This document shows, in pieces, positions 24,823 to 37,335 of a stretch of 64,000 nucleotides of DNA. The stretch lies in the NCBI GenBank assembly GCA_030549775.1, contig CM060171.1:8677289-8741288 (forward strand), in the 5' to 3' direction. Numbering within the stretch: the first letter of the stretch is position 1; each line of letters begins with the position of its first letter. The position numbers were made by a program, and so were the translations under genes. This DNA comes from Tamarix chinensis. Lineage: Eukaryota; Streptophyta; Magnoliopsida; Caryophyllales; Tamaricaceae. The notes under the pieces are model-generated. The model saw nothing but the letters and a program-made list of their open reading frames with translations. It made no database searches and was not told where the DNA came from.

Positions 24823-27650
24823 TCATGCTTTGCCAATGAACTCAACATCGAATAACAGCACTGAATCCGGAGGAATAATGCAAGAACCTGCAGTTTTACG
24901 TGAAATAAGAAGTTAACGATCGGCCTTTTTATGTTTGGCATACATATATTCAATTGAACACAGTCGAATCATGGCACCACGTACCTCCTTTGCATCCGGC
25001 TCCCCTGATTCCGTATCCTAGTTCTGGAGGAAGCTTTAATGTGCGCTTACCACCTAATTGAAGAACAATCAGGCATCACACAATTACATTCTCTGTTTTT
25101 TTTTTTAAAAAAAATGAATAGTTTGTTATGAATTATTAAAACATGAAAAACTTTTTCTTATTTCTATAGAAATGTTATATTACCAGCAAGCATAGGTGGA
25201 ACTCCGTCTCCTCCTAAAATACCCATGTCCCACCTTTGATTACCTACAAAGGCACAAAGAGGGTCACAATCAAGAAAGTTCACCCAAAAATGATAAACTA
25301 GATTGTCTGTTTTTTTGACAGAAAGGAATCACTATCGCGGACAAAGCCACTGCATTTTAAAGGTGATTTGTCCAAGTCAGGAGAAGAAAAACTATGAATA
25401 ACTACATACGTCATCATCAATAATTGATCAAATATTGAATTAATTTTTGTAATCAGCAACTAGGAGGTGAATGACAACCTGCTCGGCTGGCCTCTGTATG
25501 ATGTCCTGGTTATCAAATAGAAAACGTAGGTGCAAGCCAGAGTTGTGAAAATACACAGATGTTATATTTGAAAATATACATTTTTGCCATTGTTTTAGAT
25601 GCGACATTTAGCTACTTTGGCACCTCCCCATCCTCTAATGATCGTTGCATCGTGCTATGCCTATAAGCAAGTAGACGATAAGTGTATTAATAATGTTCAA
25701 TAGCATAACTAGTGAAGCACTAAAGTTACTATGTAGGAGGTTCCCATATTCAATCTCTAGGTATTACAATCTTGTTTCCAACGTTTCCCACCGAGAATAT
25801 GTATTTGTATTCAAACATATGTATTTTTCTGTACATTTACATACATAAATATAAATGATATGAATTTATCTTTTGGAAAATGTTTATTATTTTTGTGAAA
25901 AATGTGTATTGATTTTAGGACATATAATTTTCCATGGAACTTGTATATATAACGAATGTGTAGAAAATGTATAATCTTGTATTTGAAAAATGCACATCCA
26001 TAGAAAAAGTGTTTTATACCACCAACAGATGTCTATTCTTGTCACAAAAGATGTCAATTTATATCTCAAAATATATTTATTTTGTTAAAAATGTGAATAT
26101 TTTCACACACGTGCATTTTTTTGTGTCTAAAATATATTAATATAGATGTTTAAGAACAATTTGATATACCTTTTTTCTTAATATTTTCACCCATTTAAAG
26201 ATAATTTAAAATATTGGAAAAAAAAAATGATGACATCCCGTGACATTAAATGTAAGCACCAAATGCGGTGCATATATACGTAGGATGCAAAATGCGATCC
26301 TCTATTGCTGCAAATAAAAATAGTGATGAAGCACTAGTGTATAGTGTCCCCTCTCTATGAACTTTGTTTTACTTCCCTGTGAAAGTGTCCTCCCTCCATC
26401 CCTGTTCCAAATGCACAGAACTTGATACAAAAAAGAAAATCACGGGCACGCATATTCGATTAACATTGTACTTTCATTGTGTTTGGATGGAAGTTAAATA
26501 AGGTTAATAGAGGTAACAAATTTAAGTTAACCACCTTCGCCAATTTTTTTAGATTTAACCTAGATTAAATTAGATTAAAAATAAATCTCCTTTAACTCCA
26601 AAACATTAATCCCTAAATTACTATTTAAAGAAGGTTAAGATTAATCAGTCAATAAAATTTTCTATTAACCTTCAACTATCTTAAAATAAATAATGTTATG
26701 AGTTATTCACAATTTTTTTCGATTTAACCTAGATTAAATTAGATTAAAAATAAATCTCCTTTAACTCCAAAATATTAATCTCTAAATTATTATTTAAAGG
26801 AGGTTAAGATTAATCTGTCAATAAAATTTGCAATTAACTTTCAACTATCTTAAAATAAATAATGTTATAAGTAATTCACATAGATTAATCTAATAAATAC
26901 TCAAAAAATATTTTAAAATACTTATGTCCGTTCCCCTAACTCATTTAACCTACCTTAGGTTAAGCTCAATTCAAACAGGCTGTTAGATTAATGACTTTAA
27001 TTAAGGTGAAGGTAACCAAATACAAATTAATTAGTAACCAACCTCCCCAACACCAATACGAAACGTAAGAGGCTTTCCACGGCCGTAGCTGCTATCAAAT
27101 ACCTTCCCGGTCTCCAATTTTCCTACATAATGTGCCTGCAAATTAAAAGCACACAAGATATTTCACATCAAAATTTCAATTCCATAAGGGGATTACCAAG
27201 GATCGCTAACGAATTGTAAGTCCTGAGCCTGAAGCTTCCAATCACATATACACACATTCTTACCTTAATCAATTGGCCTTTACTAGCTTGAGGACCGTTC
27301 CCGACAATCTTATCACAGAAAGCAAGTCCGGAAGGAGATGTTGTAAATTCACAATCAATTGAGCCTTCGGCAGCTTCTGCTTCCGTAGGCTTTAGTATTA
27401 GAGCATTCAAGAACCCTAAAGAGACGACAGATGAAGTAATTAGTTCCCTCCTCTTTGCGACCAAAGTTTGGTTCGCATCATAATTTAGGTGAAATAACTG
27501 AGGTGGATGAGGTGTATTATTGCCAGGACGAATTCCGGATACTATGGTTTTGTCTAGGTTTGTTCTGGGATTCGATTTTGAACAAGTTGAGGTGGTGCAG
27601 AGTCTGGTTATGGGGGTAGAGAATGCTGAAGAGAATGCTAGTGAGCTCAT
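24823..27650 (-). CDS. FKBP13: Thylakoid-lumen FKBP-type peptidyl-prolyl isomerase FKBP13
   Basis: FKBP13 is a lumenal immunophilin with disulfide-controlled prolyl isomerase activity; in Arabidopsis it binds the Rieske protein precursor. Exons, read on the minus strand: 27650-27264, 27135-27043, 25243-25184, 25053-24985 and 24887-24823. The N-terminus is a transit peptide followed by a twin-arginine lumen signal (KRRE, hydrophobic stretch, AEAAEG). The mature part keeps both redox cysteine pairs (CEFTTSPSGLAFC and GCKGGSC) and the FKBP core (FDSSYGRGKPLTFRIGVGE; WDMGILGGDGVPPMLAGGKRTLKLP). Length is about 224 aa, as in the family. Oddity: exon 3 starts GTAATCAAAGG then TGGGAC, one base short of the expected V-I-K-G-W-D reading, so the canonical splice gives a frameshift. 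Using a GT 4 nt downstream of the exon 2 donor would restore the frame with a changed V-G-N-Q-R-W. The gene may be damaged, rescued by splicing, or affected by a sequence error. Confidence 0.88.
26477..26984. mobile_element. MITE in FKBP13 intron 2, with internal tandem duplication
   Basis: Inverted ends TGTTTGGATGGAAGTTAA... and the reverse complement TGTTTGAATTGAGCTTAA at the right end enclose about 500 bp. The interior contains two direct copies of a 169-bp unit. There is no coding capacity. The target duplication was not resolved. Confidence 0.6.
26542..26880. repeat. Tandem duplication, two 169-bp units
   Basis: 26542-26710 and 26711-26880 are nearly identical; both run from AATTTTTTT to GAGTTATTCAC or AAGTAATTCAC. 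Both contain ACCTAGATTAAATTAGAT and CAACTATCTTAAAATAAAT. Confidence 0.85.
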
Positions 27651-27719
27651 GACTTGTAACAGCCACTTGATTTGTAGATCAGGGATTGGGAGGGAGGTCT
27701 GCGGTTGTTAACTTCTTAT

Positions 27720-28542
27720 GGCAATTGTGGGTGAGGAGGAGGCATCGTGCTACTTCGTCCATTGCAATTTGTCCAACTGTTTAAACTTGACACTGATTTG
27801 GGCTTGCTCGAAAGTTGAAACCCCACTTCTTACAAAAACCTTCACCGAAGATGGTTCATGGTTCCTATTTCTTCATTATATTAAAAAAAAAAGGTTCCTA
27901 TATCTTTTTATATATATATATATATATATAATATATATATATATTGATAAAAATCAAGCTACCGGAAATTACTTGTCAAGTGTAAAGATTTACTCTTAAA
28001 CATAAATTTGAAACAATTAACTTAATTTCACTAATAATTAGGTGTTTAGATGACTTTGAGTTGGACAAACACTCTCATTAGCATGCAATATCATTTAAAA
28101 AAATAATTATAGTGAGATAACCATAATTATAAAAATAATATAGTAAAATGCTCGTCTTACGCACAAGAAATTATAATAAAAAAAGTTCGATGGGAGTAGT
28201 TTCTACTTTAGGCATTCAGCCAAAAATTAAAATCGGACATACATATTTGATTATTGCAGTATACTAGGTATAGAGAATGTTTCAGATTATTTGTGAATGT
28301 AATTCTAAAGGAGGATACTCAAAATACAATTCTTTCTTTGCCATTCTTAATCACCTTAGATCAACTTGGCTATCGTGATTGGTTCCAAGAGCCTCTTTGA
28401 AATCCTTGATTACGTTTGCATTAGTTATATCATAAACTAGCTTTTAAGCTCTATTTTTTAAGAAAGCTTTTTTTTTGGGTAAGAAATTGTTTGCCAACTT
28501 TTATACTAGCTTTTGAGAAGCTAAAATATTGGCTTCTAAATG

Positions 28543-28601
<59 letters not shown>

Positions 28602-29414
28602 TATTTTACCTTACACTATTTTTGTTTTATTTTTATTGATGTAAATATGTGATTTATTGTAATCTAATACTTTTCGGCTAGTTCCACAACTAGTTTTACC
28701 AAAATCTTTCACAAAAATTGGCTTTATGAGCTAATTTTACACATTGTATTCATTTTTTTCCTCCTAAGGAGTACTAGGCATAGCATGCTCCTCAACATCA
28801 TGAGTACATACATTCAACAAGCTACTGGGACACTTATCTAAAAACTGAAAGCTAGTCGATGACTTTGATCCAAACTCAGCCAACTCATCAGCTACCTAAT
28901 GATTACAAAATATGACTTCATGCAGCTCAATCTAATTGGCTACACCAAGGCCCACTCCTGATAAACCCTAATCTCAAGGTGTTTCTTTAATGAATCTCGT
29001 CTTACATAATATGTATTTAGCTTATCCCAACAACTAGAGGTGTTAATACCTATACTATGCAACCTTTCACATGGTCATCACCATGAGAATGATAGCATTT
29101 TGCAAAATAACAATAATTTAAATTCAAATATTTTTGATTAATAAGAATTAATGAAAGATATTCAAAATTATATCATAATATTTTAAAGATGTTTATCTAT
29201 AATACACGTCTATATTAATATAATTTTGACTTAAAAAATTATTTTTATAATTATTTTATTATTGTTGTAAATATCTTTCACTATTATTATTTCATCATAT
29301 ATAAAATTATCTTTCACCATAACTAATCATATATTTCACTAGTTTTGAACTAAACTTTCACATAGAATATATAGTCGATGTTTCATTATAAATAAACTGA
29401 TATTTTACTATGAC
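27720..29414. other. Non-coding AT-rich stretch upstream of FKBP13
   Basis: The promoter of FKBP13 should lie in the first few hundred bases; no clear TATA box was picked out. AT microsatellites lie at about 27909-27943 and 28549-28600. The sequence at 28430-28770 has AAGCTAGTTTT-like motifs in both orientations (CTAGCTTTTAAGC and GGCTAGTTCCAC), suggestive of a MITE interrupted by the AT repeat. Confidence 0.4.
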
Positions 29415-32263
29415 TATAATACCCCACCTTTTTAGGACTTTAATGTGTATTAATTAATGTGCTTGATGATGGGTTGAATGCATTTGATCATGATTTGTGT
29501 GTGTTTGATCTAGATTTAGAGGTGTGATTTAGGTTTGGGTTGCAAAAGATTTAGAGGTATGTGTATTATGAAGCATAATTTCTTCAAATGATGATTTTGT
29601 ATTAGAAAGCATGTTAAAATAAATTTCAATATTTTACGGTGATTTTGGCATGTGAGCATGATTCTTGTTGTTTGATTAATTTTTAAAGCATGGGTAGATA
29701 TTAGGCATGCTAGGATTTTGATATGGATCTTTTTAAATACATAAATAAGTACGGAAATTTGTTTGGAATGATTTGAATTATAGGAGTCCCAAGTTCCCAA
29801 TTTGGGATTTGGATTCAAGTACCATTAATCAACGTATGTGTAACATTGGTAAACGTGTCCCTATTGACCCCATAGTTTGATGTACATTTTTGGTAAATTG
29901 ATGCACCTCATTGGTCGAGTAATTCTGCTTATTTTTTCATTATGTGTTTTCCCTATGTGACCAATTGACTAATATGCATCATTGGTTGACTTATTGGGCA
30001 TGTTCCGACTAGTCAACTAATGTATAAATTTAGTTAACTAATCAACCTATTTTTTTAATATATTGTTTCAATTATGAAACTAATTCTTTTCCTAAGCTTT
30101 GTGGGGGCAATCCACTATTTCCTAAGGCTTGTTTGAGATTATTCTAACCACCTCACCTTGAATATTTGACTTAGTTTGATCATAGCTTTAGACTTTAACC
30201 TTAACCATAACCATAACCATTAGGATTAAAGTAATATGCACTTGTGTTAACATGACCCAAATGTACCCTCATTATGGGAGAATAATAAATTATTGGATAA
30301 ATAAATCAGATCAAGGTTGGCCTTTAGTTGACCTCCACCTGATTTTGACCTTTAGCTTTAGAAGTTGACTTCCATCCTTTAACCTCCATAAATGGACTAA
30401 ACCCTAGTCTAAAGTGAATTTTTATGCTTAATGGCCTATGTATTAGAATTGAATTTTTGAACCATATGAATATAGATGACCTTGAATGCCTAATGTAAAT
30501 ACTTTGGACTTACATAATGGCCTTTAGAAAGAATAACTTAGATTTGACCTAATCCTAACTTAGGAATAAAAAGGGAGATAATTGGAAAGTAAATGGTGGC
30601 TTGGATATCTATGCTTGGTGTTAATATTGTATTGTCCCCTTTTGGCATGAATGATTAAGAAATAGAGTTATCACCCTAAAGTGTAGCATGAGGGATAATG
30701 TGGGATCCTTATATGGTTGAACTAGGATTATATGGTATGTTGATCTTGATGTGATATGAAATTTTGATCTAATAAGATGCTAATTACTTAAAAGGGAAAA
30801 TAGCATTACAATAGGTTTAGGTTGTCCGATCCTTGATTAATTACCAGGGGTTTATTTTCCTTTGGGATGTTTCTTATTACTATTTTCCTTTAGGAAGGAT
30901 ATGAGTTGATCTCGATCGGGTACCTATCCTACTCTAAATATTGATGATGTATTAGAGGATATCAATACTAGATTGCTTACTCAGGTTAGGTTTGTTTGGC
31001 TTTGGTTGGGATTATGTCCTCTAATTTTACTTATCTTTGGCTAATCTTTGTGTCCATTCAATTATTTGGTTTGACTTTTATGGGTATAAAGATACCATGT
31101 GAGATAATCCTACCCATTACTCAAGAAATTGTATAAGGGGATCCTATTATCACCTTAATGGAAGATAATAATCATTTTATTCTAAATATGTTATGTAACT
31201 TTGACATTGCTTTCCTTAAATGTTCCACCATCAAAAGTGCTTCTTTAGAATTCATAATGTGGTACATCCATCATGATATATGCATATCATGTACTTAACT
31301 CTAAGTGCTCCATTGTCATATAAATTCCCTTGTTCTTGCATGTTCCCATAAGCTACAACATGATCTATATTATCTGTAATCATGATCTTCATAGCGTGAG
31401 AGTCATATGGTTGGTGTGTTAAATGTGTGATTATCTACTTCTTGTTCTATAGGTTATTTCTTATGTACAATTATAGGGAAAACTTAAGTGATCCATGATT
31501 CCTTGCGTGCATATGGCTTGTACATCAAATCATGTTGTAGCATCCATGCTTCTCATATGTCCTCATAGTTATGATCAATCATGTTTCCAATGATAGATCT
31601 AAGCATGTACAAGCATGAACTTTTATGACAAGTATGCGATTCACATGGTCTAAGCATTTATGTATGCCTTCGTATGATTAAGCTTATGTGTGATGTATAT
31701 GTCTTATATGTATCATGACTTATGTGATAGTGGTAGATTGGTTTGATTAGTATGTATTCATAATGATGGGCTTGTTATTACAGTCCCTTGCTAAATCCCA
31801 CGAGCATGAGGTCTTGTGTAGGTTTCTAAGGACGATTAGTGAGTGGTATTTCCTCTTCTTTAAGGAAACTTGAGTTTATCTGAGTGTAGCCATTTTGGAG
31901 GCGCTTTCTTTTATTGGTCCTTAGTGGCCAAGAAGTTTATGTTGTAACCTAATATTTAGTTTGGTTGTTTAACTCTTTCTTTCCCTTGTATTTTTGTACT
32001 GGTTTTTGGGGCTTGATATGGCATTGGTTTGTAAACATTAACTCTCTTACCTTTTGTGTGATTTATCTTACACATTTTGGTTTATCTTGTGTGCTATGAT
32101 TTTGGATAATCTACCTTATGTTTAGCATGAGATGGATGACACATATCTATCTATGTTAGATATAGCGGTAGCAACCCATCTTTTATGTAATTGTTTTCAC
32201 ACTTTCACTTTAATAAATTTTTTAATATAAAAAAATTTGATAGTGAAAAATGGATATGTTACA
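29415..32263 (+). repeat. Old Ty3/gypsy-type LTR (left LTR of a truncated element)
   Basis: It begins near TATAATACCCCACC and ends ATGGATATGTTACA. Directly after lies a primer-site-like sequence, then a decayed gag. Length is about 2.85 kb. The start is approximate because the TG terminus has eroded. No right-hand LTR was found in the window. Confidence 0.6.
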
Positions 32264-32265
32264 AG

Positions 32266-32277
32266 TTAATATCAGAT
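32266..32277 (+). promoter_or_regulatory. Primer-binding site of the truncated gypsy element
   Basis: TTAATATCAGAT, 2 bp after the LTR end, matches TGGTATCAGAGC at about 8 of 12 positions, in the right place between LTR and gag. Confidence 0.5.
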
Positions 32278-32501
32278 ATTTTGGTTTTAAAAATTCATGG
32301 TCCGATAACTTCCTTGAGATTTTGATGTTGGTTTTCTACTTGGAAAAAAAAAACTTGTGTTTTGAAACTTGTAATAACTAGTGAGTGAGTGTGGGTTGGG
32401 GATTAGTTATCTTTTTGTTTCTTGCTTGACAATTTTATGTAGGCCCTTGCGCTTGGTTAACTTGATTTTCTTCTCATCAAGTCTAGTCGTATAGAAAATC
32501 A

Positions 32502-33130
32502 ATGGCAGACAACAATCACCATATTGAGCATATCTTGGGGCCCACTTGAAGAGTCAAATGCAACGAGATGAGGCACAACTGCCACCTACTACACTTATGA
32601 CACCCGCCCAAAAGATTTGTTAAGAAAGGTTTTGCATCACCACATTCTGGGCGCGCCTTAGAGTATTGGATCCATGCTTTTGAGCATATATTTGTCATGT
32701 GTGGGTGCTTGAGTATTAAAAGGGTGCTACTACCTACAAAGGCAAGGTAGACTACTGGTGGTACAGGTTGCAGCTGAGAGGCAACTCACCTACGACATGG
32801 GGGATGGGGCCAATTCATGGGAGCCTTGAGGTTTCACTTTTATCCCATGTATCTCCACCTCGCGAGGTATCAGGTGCTCATGACGCTTCGCCATCCGTGG
32901 AGGCTTACTATTGTAGATTCCTTGACTTGGTCTGTTTTACCTCTAAGGTGTAGACAAGGGAAGAGTTGAAGATTCACCGTTTTTGTTTCCGTCTTGAGGT
33001 TGGATTATAGGATTTGCTAGTGGAAACCACGCCACTCGATCTTGTTTCCATGTACGAGAGGTAACTCGAGGCGACACGAGATTTAGTCTAAGAGCACATT
33101 GGTAGGAAGAAAGTGGGAGGGGGGGGGGGA
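32502..33130 (+). pseudogene. Decayed Ty3/gypsy gag
   Basis: From ATG 32502 (MADNNHHIEHILGPT, then a stop) the sequence alternates frames. Recognisable gag-like pieces are YWIHAFEHIFVMCGC, and in another frame SVEAYYCRFLDLVCF, close to the usual capsid motif in which a YY-x-RF-LDL pattern follows the W-rich region. Stops and frameshifts make it non-functional. Protease and reverse transcriptase domains are absent. Confidence 0.6.
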
Positions 33131-34030
33131 CAATCAGTGTCCCTGTAGTAACAAGAGGGCCAACATAAGAGATCTGCACCAAGGATGGTGTTCAAGAAAG
33201 GTTAGTCTGAGGGAAATTTCGAGCCCATTATACCTTCTGGTATTCCCTCGATTTCCTTTTGCACTTGTCGGGCTCTTGTCTGACGATTCCCCCACCCATG
33301 CACTCCACCCGACCTCCATCAATTGATAGGGATTTTGAAGACCAATATAATAACCGTACAATTTATTATTTTAACAACTAGGAGTCTAGGATAATACCTC
33401 GTGGGTTTGTTACGAAGTTCTCATTTTGAGAAATGAATGAATCTCAATATCATTATATATAGAATATAATGATATTGAATGCTTTACAAATAAAATAATT
33501 TTTAAAGGAGTAGTGTGAGATATGTACGCTTTCCCTAGCTTGTTGGCCATCCCACCGGCTAGCTGTCCCAAGCATGGCTACCCATACCTATATATCAAGC
33601 AAAGTAAATATCCCTGACAGCAAGTATTCAATCACTAGCTCAACGACCAACCAATCAATTATTAATCCTTCAGCAACCAGCAGGGAGCAGAGTGTAACCC
33701 GTGCATGCGAGGCTCTGGGCTCGCGTATTGACATCAAAACGAGATTTCAGACATCGGATATCGATCAGAACACACCATCAGCACTATTCCAACGGACCAC
33801 ATTTAACTTCATGCATGCATTTACTCACATTCGCATAGTATGGTTTCAACCCAAAAGAAATACATAATTCGATAATTGGTATAGATCTTATACTCCCCGA
33901 AGAAACTGTATGAATATACCTAAACTAACCCGGAGCTTCAAAACCCATCCGATTCGCGCGCTGTCCAGCACCACCACGGAGGCTCTTCCAACACGGCCTT
34001 ATCCCAAACAACCCTTCTGCAATCTTCTTA
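33131..34030. other. Non-coding stretch between the gag relic and the nsLTP relic
   Basis: No gene recognised. The part up to about 33420 may be further eroded gag or pol sequence. The rest, around 33600-33900, has short open frames without known motifs. Confidence 0.35.
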
Positions 34031-34049
34031 TAAGCTATGTCACCGGAAA

Positions 34050-34535
34050 ATGGAAAGCCGGACGGATCTTGTGAGATTGGTTTGCGTTGCTGCGGTGGTA
34101 TTGATCAGCATGTTGGCTGTTGCGCCACAAGCCGAAGCTGCAATGTCGTGCGGAACCATGACTTCGAAACTAGCTCCATGTTTCATGTACCTAAGGAACG
34201 GCGGCGATGCCCCACCGTCCGGATGCTGTAACTAATGCGAGTAAGACCCTCAACGGTATGGCTAGGAACACCCCTGATCGCCAGGCCGCCTGTAATTGCT
34301 TAAAATTGGCTGCTACGTACTTCCATCCCCCTCTCTTCCCGGCCATTGCCGGGTCAACATTGGCTACCCCATCACCACTCGTGCTGACTGCTCCAGGTAA
34401 TTCCTTTCCCTTCATTCCATCCCCTACGTTTCTAGGGTCTTGATTTCCGCTTCAAATATAGAGTAATTCAAAACAAGCCTGTACCCTGAAGCAAAATTGT
34501 ATGTATTGCTTATTATATGTTGCAGGGTTCGATGA
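34050..34535 (+). pseudogene. Type-1 non-specific lipid-transfer protein, frameshifted
   Basis: Type-1 nsLTPs are small secreted proteins that bind lipids through an eight-cysteine fold. From ATG 34050 there is a signal peptide (LVCVAAVVLISMLAVAPQAEA), then SCGTMTSKLAPC and CC. A 4-bp surplus (AACTAAT) after the CC puts a stop at 34233. The next frame gives TLNGMARNTPDRQAACNC. A second shift near 34313-34322, with some missing codons, leads to SLPGHCRVNIGYPITTRADC. All eight cysteines survive. The intron near the 3' end is intact (donor 34397, acceptor 34525), and joining it gives the usual ending S-R-V-R-stop at 34535. Two frameshifts mark it as a pseudogene unless they are sequencing errors. 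Confidence 0.85.
34397..34525 (+). other. Intron of the nsLTP relic
   Basis: GTAATTCC donor after GACTGCTCCAG, acceptor ATGTTGCAG. The position just before the last codons is the usual one for type-1 nsLTP genes. Confidence 0.8.
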
Positions 34536-34676
34536 GCTTGGTATGCAGCTGGGCAGCTGGCTGGCTAAAACGCACGGCAGGAGATTTCTATACGGCGAAT
34601 GATTATCAGAATCATGAAAACAAATCGAGATAAATTAGGAAACCGCTCTAATCCTCGAGGGCGTGCTGCTTTTTAT

Positions 34677-34728
<52 letters not shown>

Positions 34729-35509
34729 TAATATATATATATATATAGATTTAGGTTATTGTACAAACCATTACTTAAAATATAACCTTTAATTACCATT
34801 AGATTTAGAAGATTGAAGGGTCAAGATTAAAATAAATTCAAGTTAGTTATTTACTAAATCTTGACCATTGATCAAATACTAATCTAATGGTTATGATTGA
34901 TTCCTACAAATATATTTTAAAAATAGTGTGTACGAGACCTTCATCCTATATATTTTATTCCTTTGTAATAAATAAAACTTTAATAAGTGCATGCATTCAC
35001 ATACATATATGAATATGATGCGTGCTTCATCTATCTACTCATAATAATTAAAATACATTATTCCTACAAAATCGGCGTTGCATTTTGACCACGTCTCCTT
35101 CACCCTACGAAATCTCGTGATCTTATTCCGTGAAAACGATATTCCAAGCGGCGATTATTTAATGCTTATTTTGCAAATTCAAGCCGGAGCATTCGGCCTG
35201 TCGTTGTAGGGGGGAAAACACTGTTATATTCTCTAAAGAGATTTTGAGATGCATTATGCTCTAACCAAGTTCCTGAAGCGAAGCATTTACTACTAGATTT
35301 CTAAGGTTTTGGTTATCATATATTGGCTCGCAGAAAGTTTCAAAGAAAATGTGTACGAGGCAAGGCGTAATTGCAATATCCAAATAATTGAATCGAAAAG
35401 TGTTATATAATGAAAAGTTGCTACCTAATTGAATTAATGATAAACATTTTTTTGAAACATAATTATACTCGATAAGGCTTCAGCTTTTATCTATCTATCT
35501 ATCTATCTA

Positions 35510-35586
<77 letters not shown>

Positions 35587-36031
35587 ATGACTTATCATCT
35601 TGACAATATTGGTGCTTAGCCATCCATAATCCAAGCAAACACATTAGAAAACTCATAAATTCTTTGAGAAGAACCACTCAAAGTAATATGCCATACAACG
35701 AAGATGGTGAATTTTAATATTCACAAAATAAATATAAAACTAATGTTGATAATTACAACAACAAAAAATTATACTAATGATAACAGTAATAATAGTACCA
35801 ATAGGAAAAATGTTAAAGTAGTAATAATAACTCATTATTATTTTTAATTTAAATCAAATCATATCATATCGGCAAAAATAAGTTGTGGAGAATAAGCCCT
35901 AAATAGATAGAACTTAATGCACTATACACAACACTAATTTATAGTTAAGAAGATCCAGTTGATCAAGGTTAAATTTTCATTTGGCTTCTAGATTGCATGA
36001 ATCTTTATTCTTGATAAGCCATCTGAGTATT
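34536..36031. other. Non-coding stretch with microsatellites
   Basis: Holds (TA)n at about 34681-34746, then (TATC)n passing into a long (TA)n at about 35489-35584. No gene is recognised. Confidence 0.5.
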
Positions 36032-36912
36032 TATGTCAATAGGACTGTTAACGAGCTGAGCCGAGCCAGAGTAGGCTTGGGGTCAGCTCATTTACTAAAC
36101 AAGCCTAAAAATAAAGCTTGAGCTTAGTTTGTTTATAAACGAGCCGAACTTTTAACGAGCCGAGCTAAACTTTTAATTAGCCAACTCCTGATCTTTGGTA
36201 GTAAACGAGCCGAGCTCATGAGCTTTTGCACTGTAAATGTAACACCCCCAAATTTACTACTGAAAAATTTCGTTTAAAATCAAAAGGCTTAGCGGAAGCA
36301 AAAGAATTAAAACCATAAACTTGGGGGTATTACCGCCACACTTAGTACCAGACCGGTTCACTCCTACCGTTCCGATACTAAGTGCTAAGGCTAAACTAAA
36401 CAATCGTTAAGTAAAAATCCTCAAAACATAGGTACATAGTTAACATAGATCATTCACGAAAACACGAGTCAACAACAATTAGAATATCGTTTAGGAATAC
36501 AACTTAAGAGTACAGTTTCAAAACAAGAAGCGTAGTACACAATATAGCTAAATAAAACAGATCCCAAGGGACCAATATCCAGACCGCCTACTCACTCAAG
36601 TCAAGCCTTCCACCCCAGATTAGTAATCGATCAAACCTGCATAGGAGGTCTGCTCCCCACCATCGGTGGATCATCACAGGACCCATTCAATCAAGGTAGT
36701 ATCAGTACGGGTCCAATACTGAGTAAGGGCGTAGGTGCGCTAAGGCCGAGCATACAATCATACCCCATAGCCCACATAGCACAATCATATAAGTAACATG
36801 CGATAACACACGAGATAAGGCCTGAGTACTTTCTGGTGACTTATTATTTATCCTCGTTAATAATATGTCCATTTCACACATACTCTTTAATAACCCATGT
36901 GAGCGCGGGAGC

Positions 36913-37335
36913 CCCACTATTATAGCTGGTGGACCGGAAGATATACGCACAGGGCAGAACGCCTCTGATCCACTATTATAGCCGGTGGACCGGAAAATAA
37001 ACGCACAGGGCAAAACGCCTCTGATCCACTATTATAGCCGGTGGACCGGATCATGGCCCCGACTCACATAGTGTTTCGCTTTAGGTACTTAGTATCTTTC
37101 CCATGGATTAACTTATTCGTTTGGTTTGTTGAGCACGAGATCCTCCACTATTATAGCCGGTGGACCGGAAGATAACGCATAGGGCAGAATGCCTCTGATC
37201 CACTATTATAGCCGGTGGACCGGAAAATAAACGCACAGGGCAGAACGCCTCTGATCCACTATTATAGCCGGTGGACCGGAAAATAAACGCACAAGGCAGA
37301 GCGCCTCTGATCCACTATTATAGCCGGTGGACCGG
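36913..37335. repeat. 56-bp tandem/hairpin array in the left LTR
   Basis: Seven copies of CCACTATTATAGCCGGTGG. The regular ones are spaced 56 bp apart (for example 36970 and 37026; 37200, 37256 and 37312), with a non-repeat spacer at about 37050-37140. Each copy can fold (TCCAC with GTGGA; CCGGT with ACCGG). Confidence 0.9.

Noticed and set aside
36702..37013. 103-codon minus-strand open frame and its copy at 43263-43511
   Set aside because: Spans the hairpin repeat units of the LTRs; coding would be a by-product of the repeat.
36913..37335. Regular repeats as a CRISPR array
   Set aside because: Repeats and intervening sequences are both near-identical and lie in LTRs of a plant retrotransposon.
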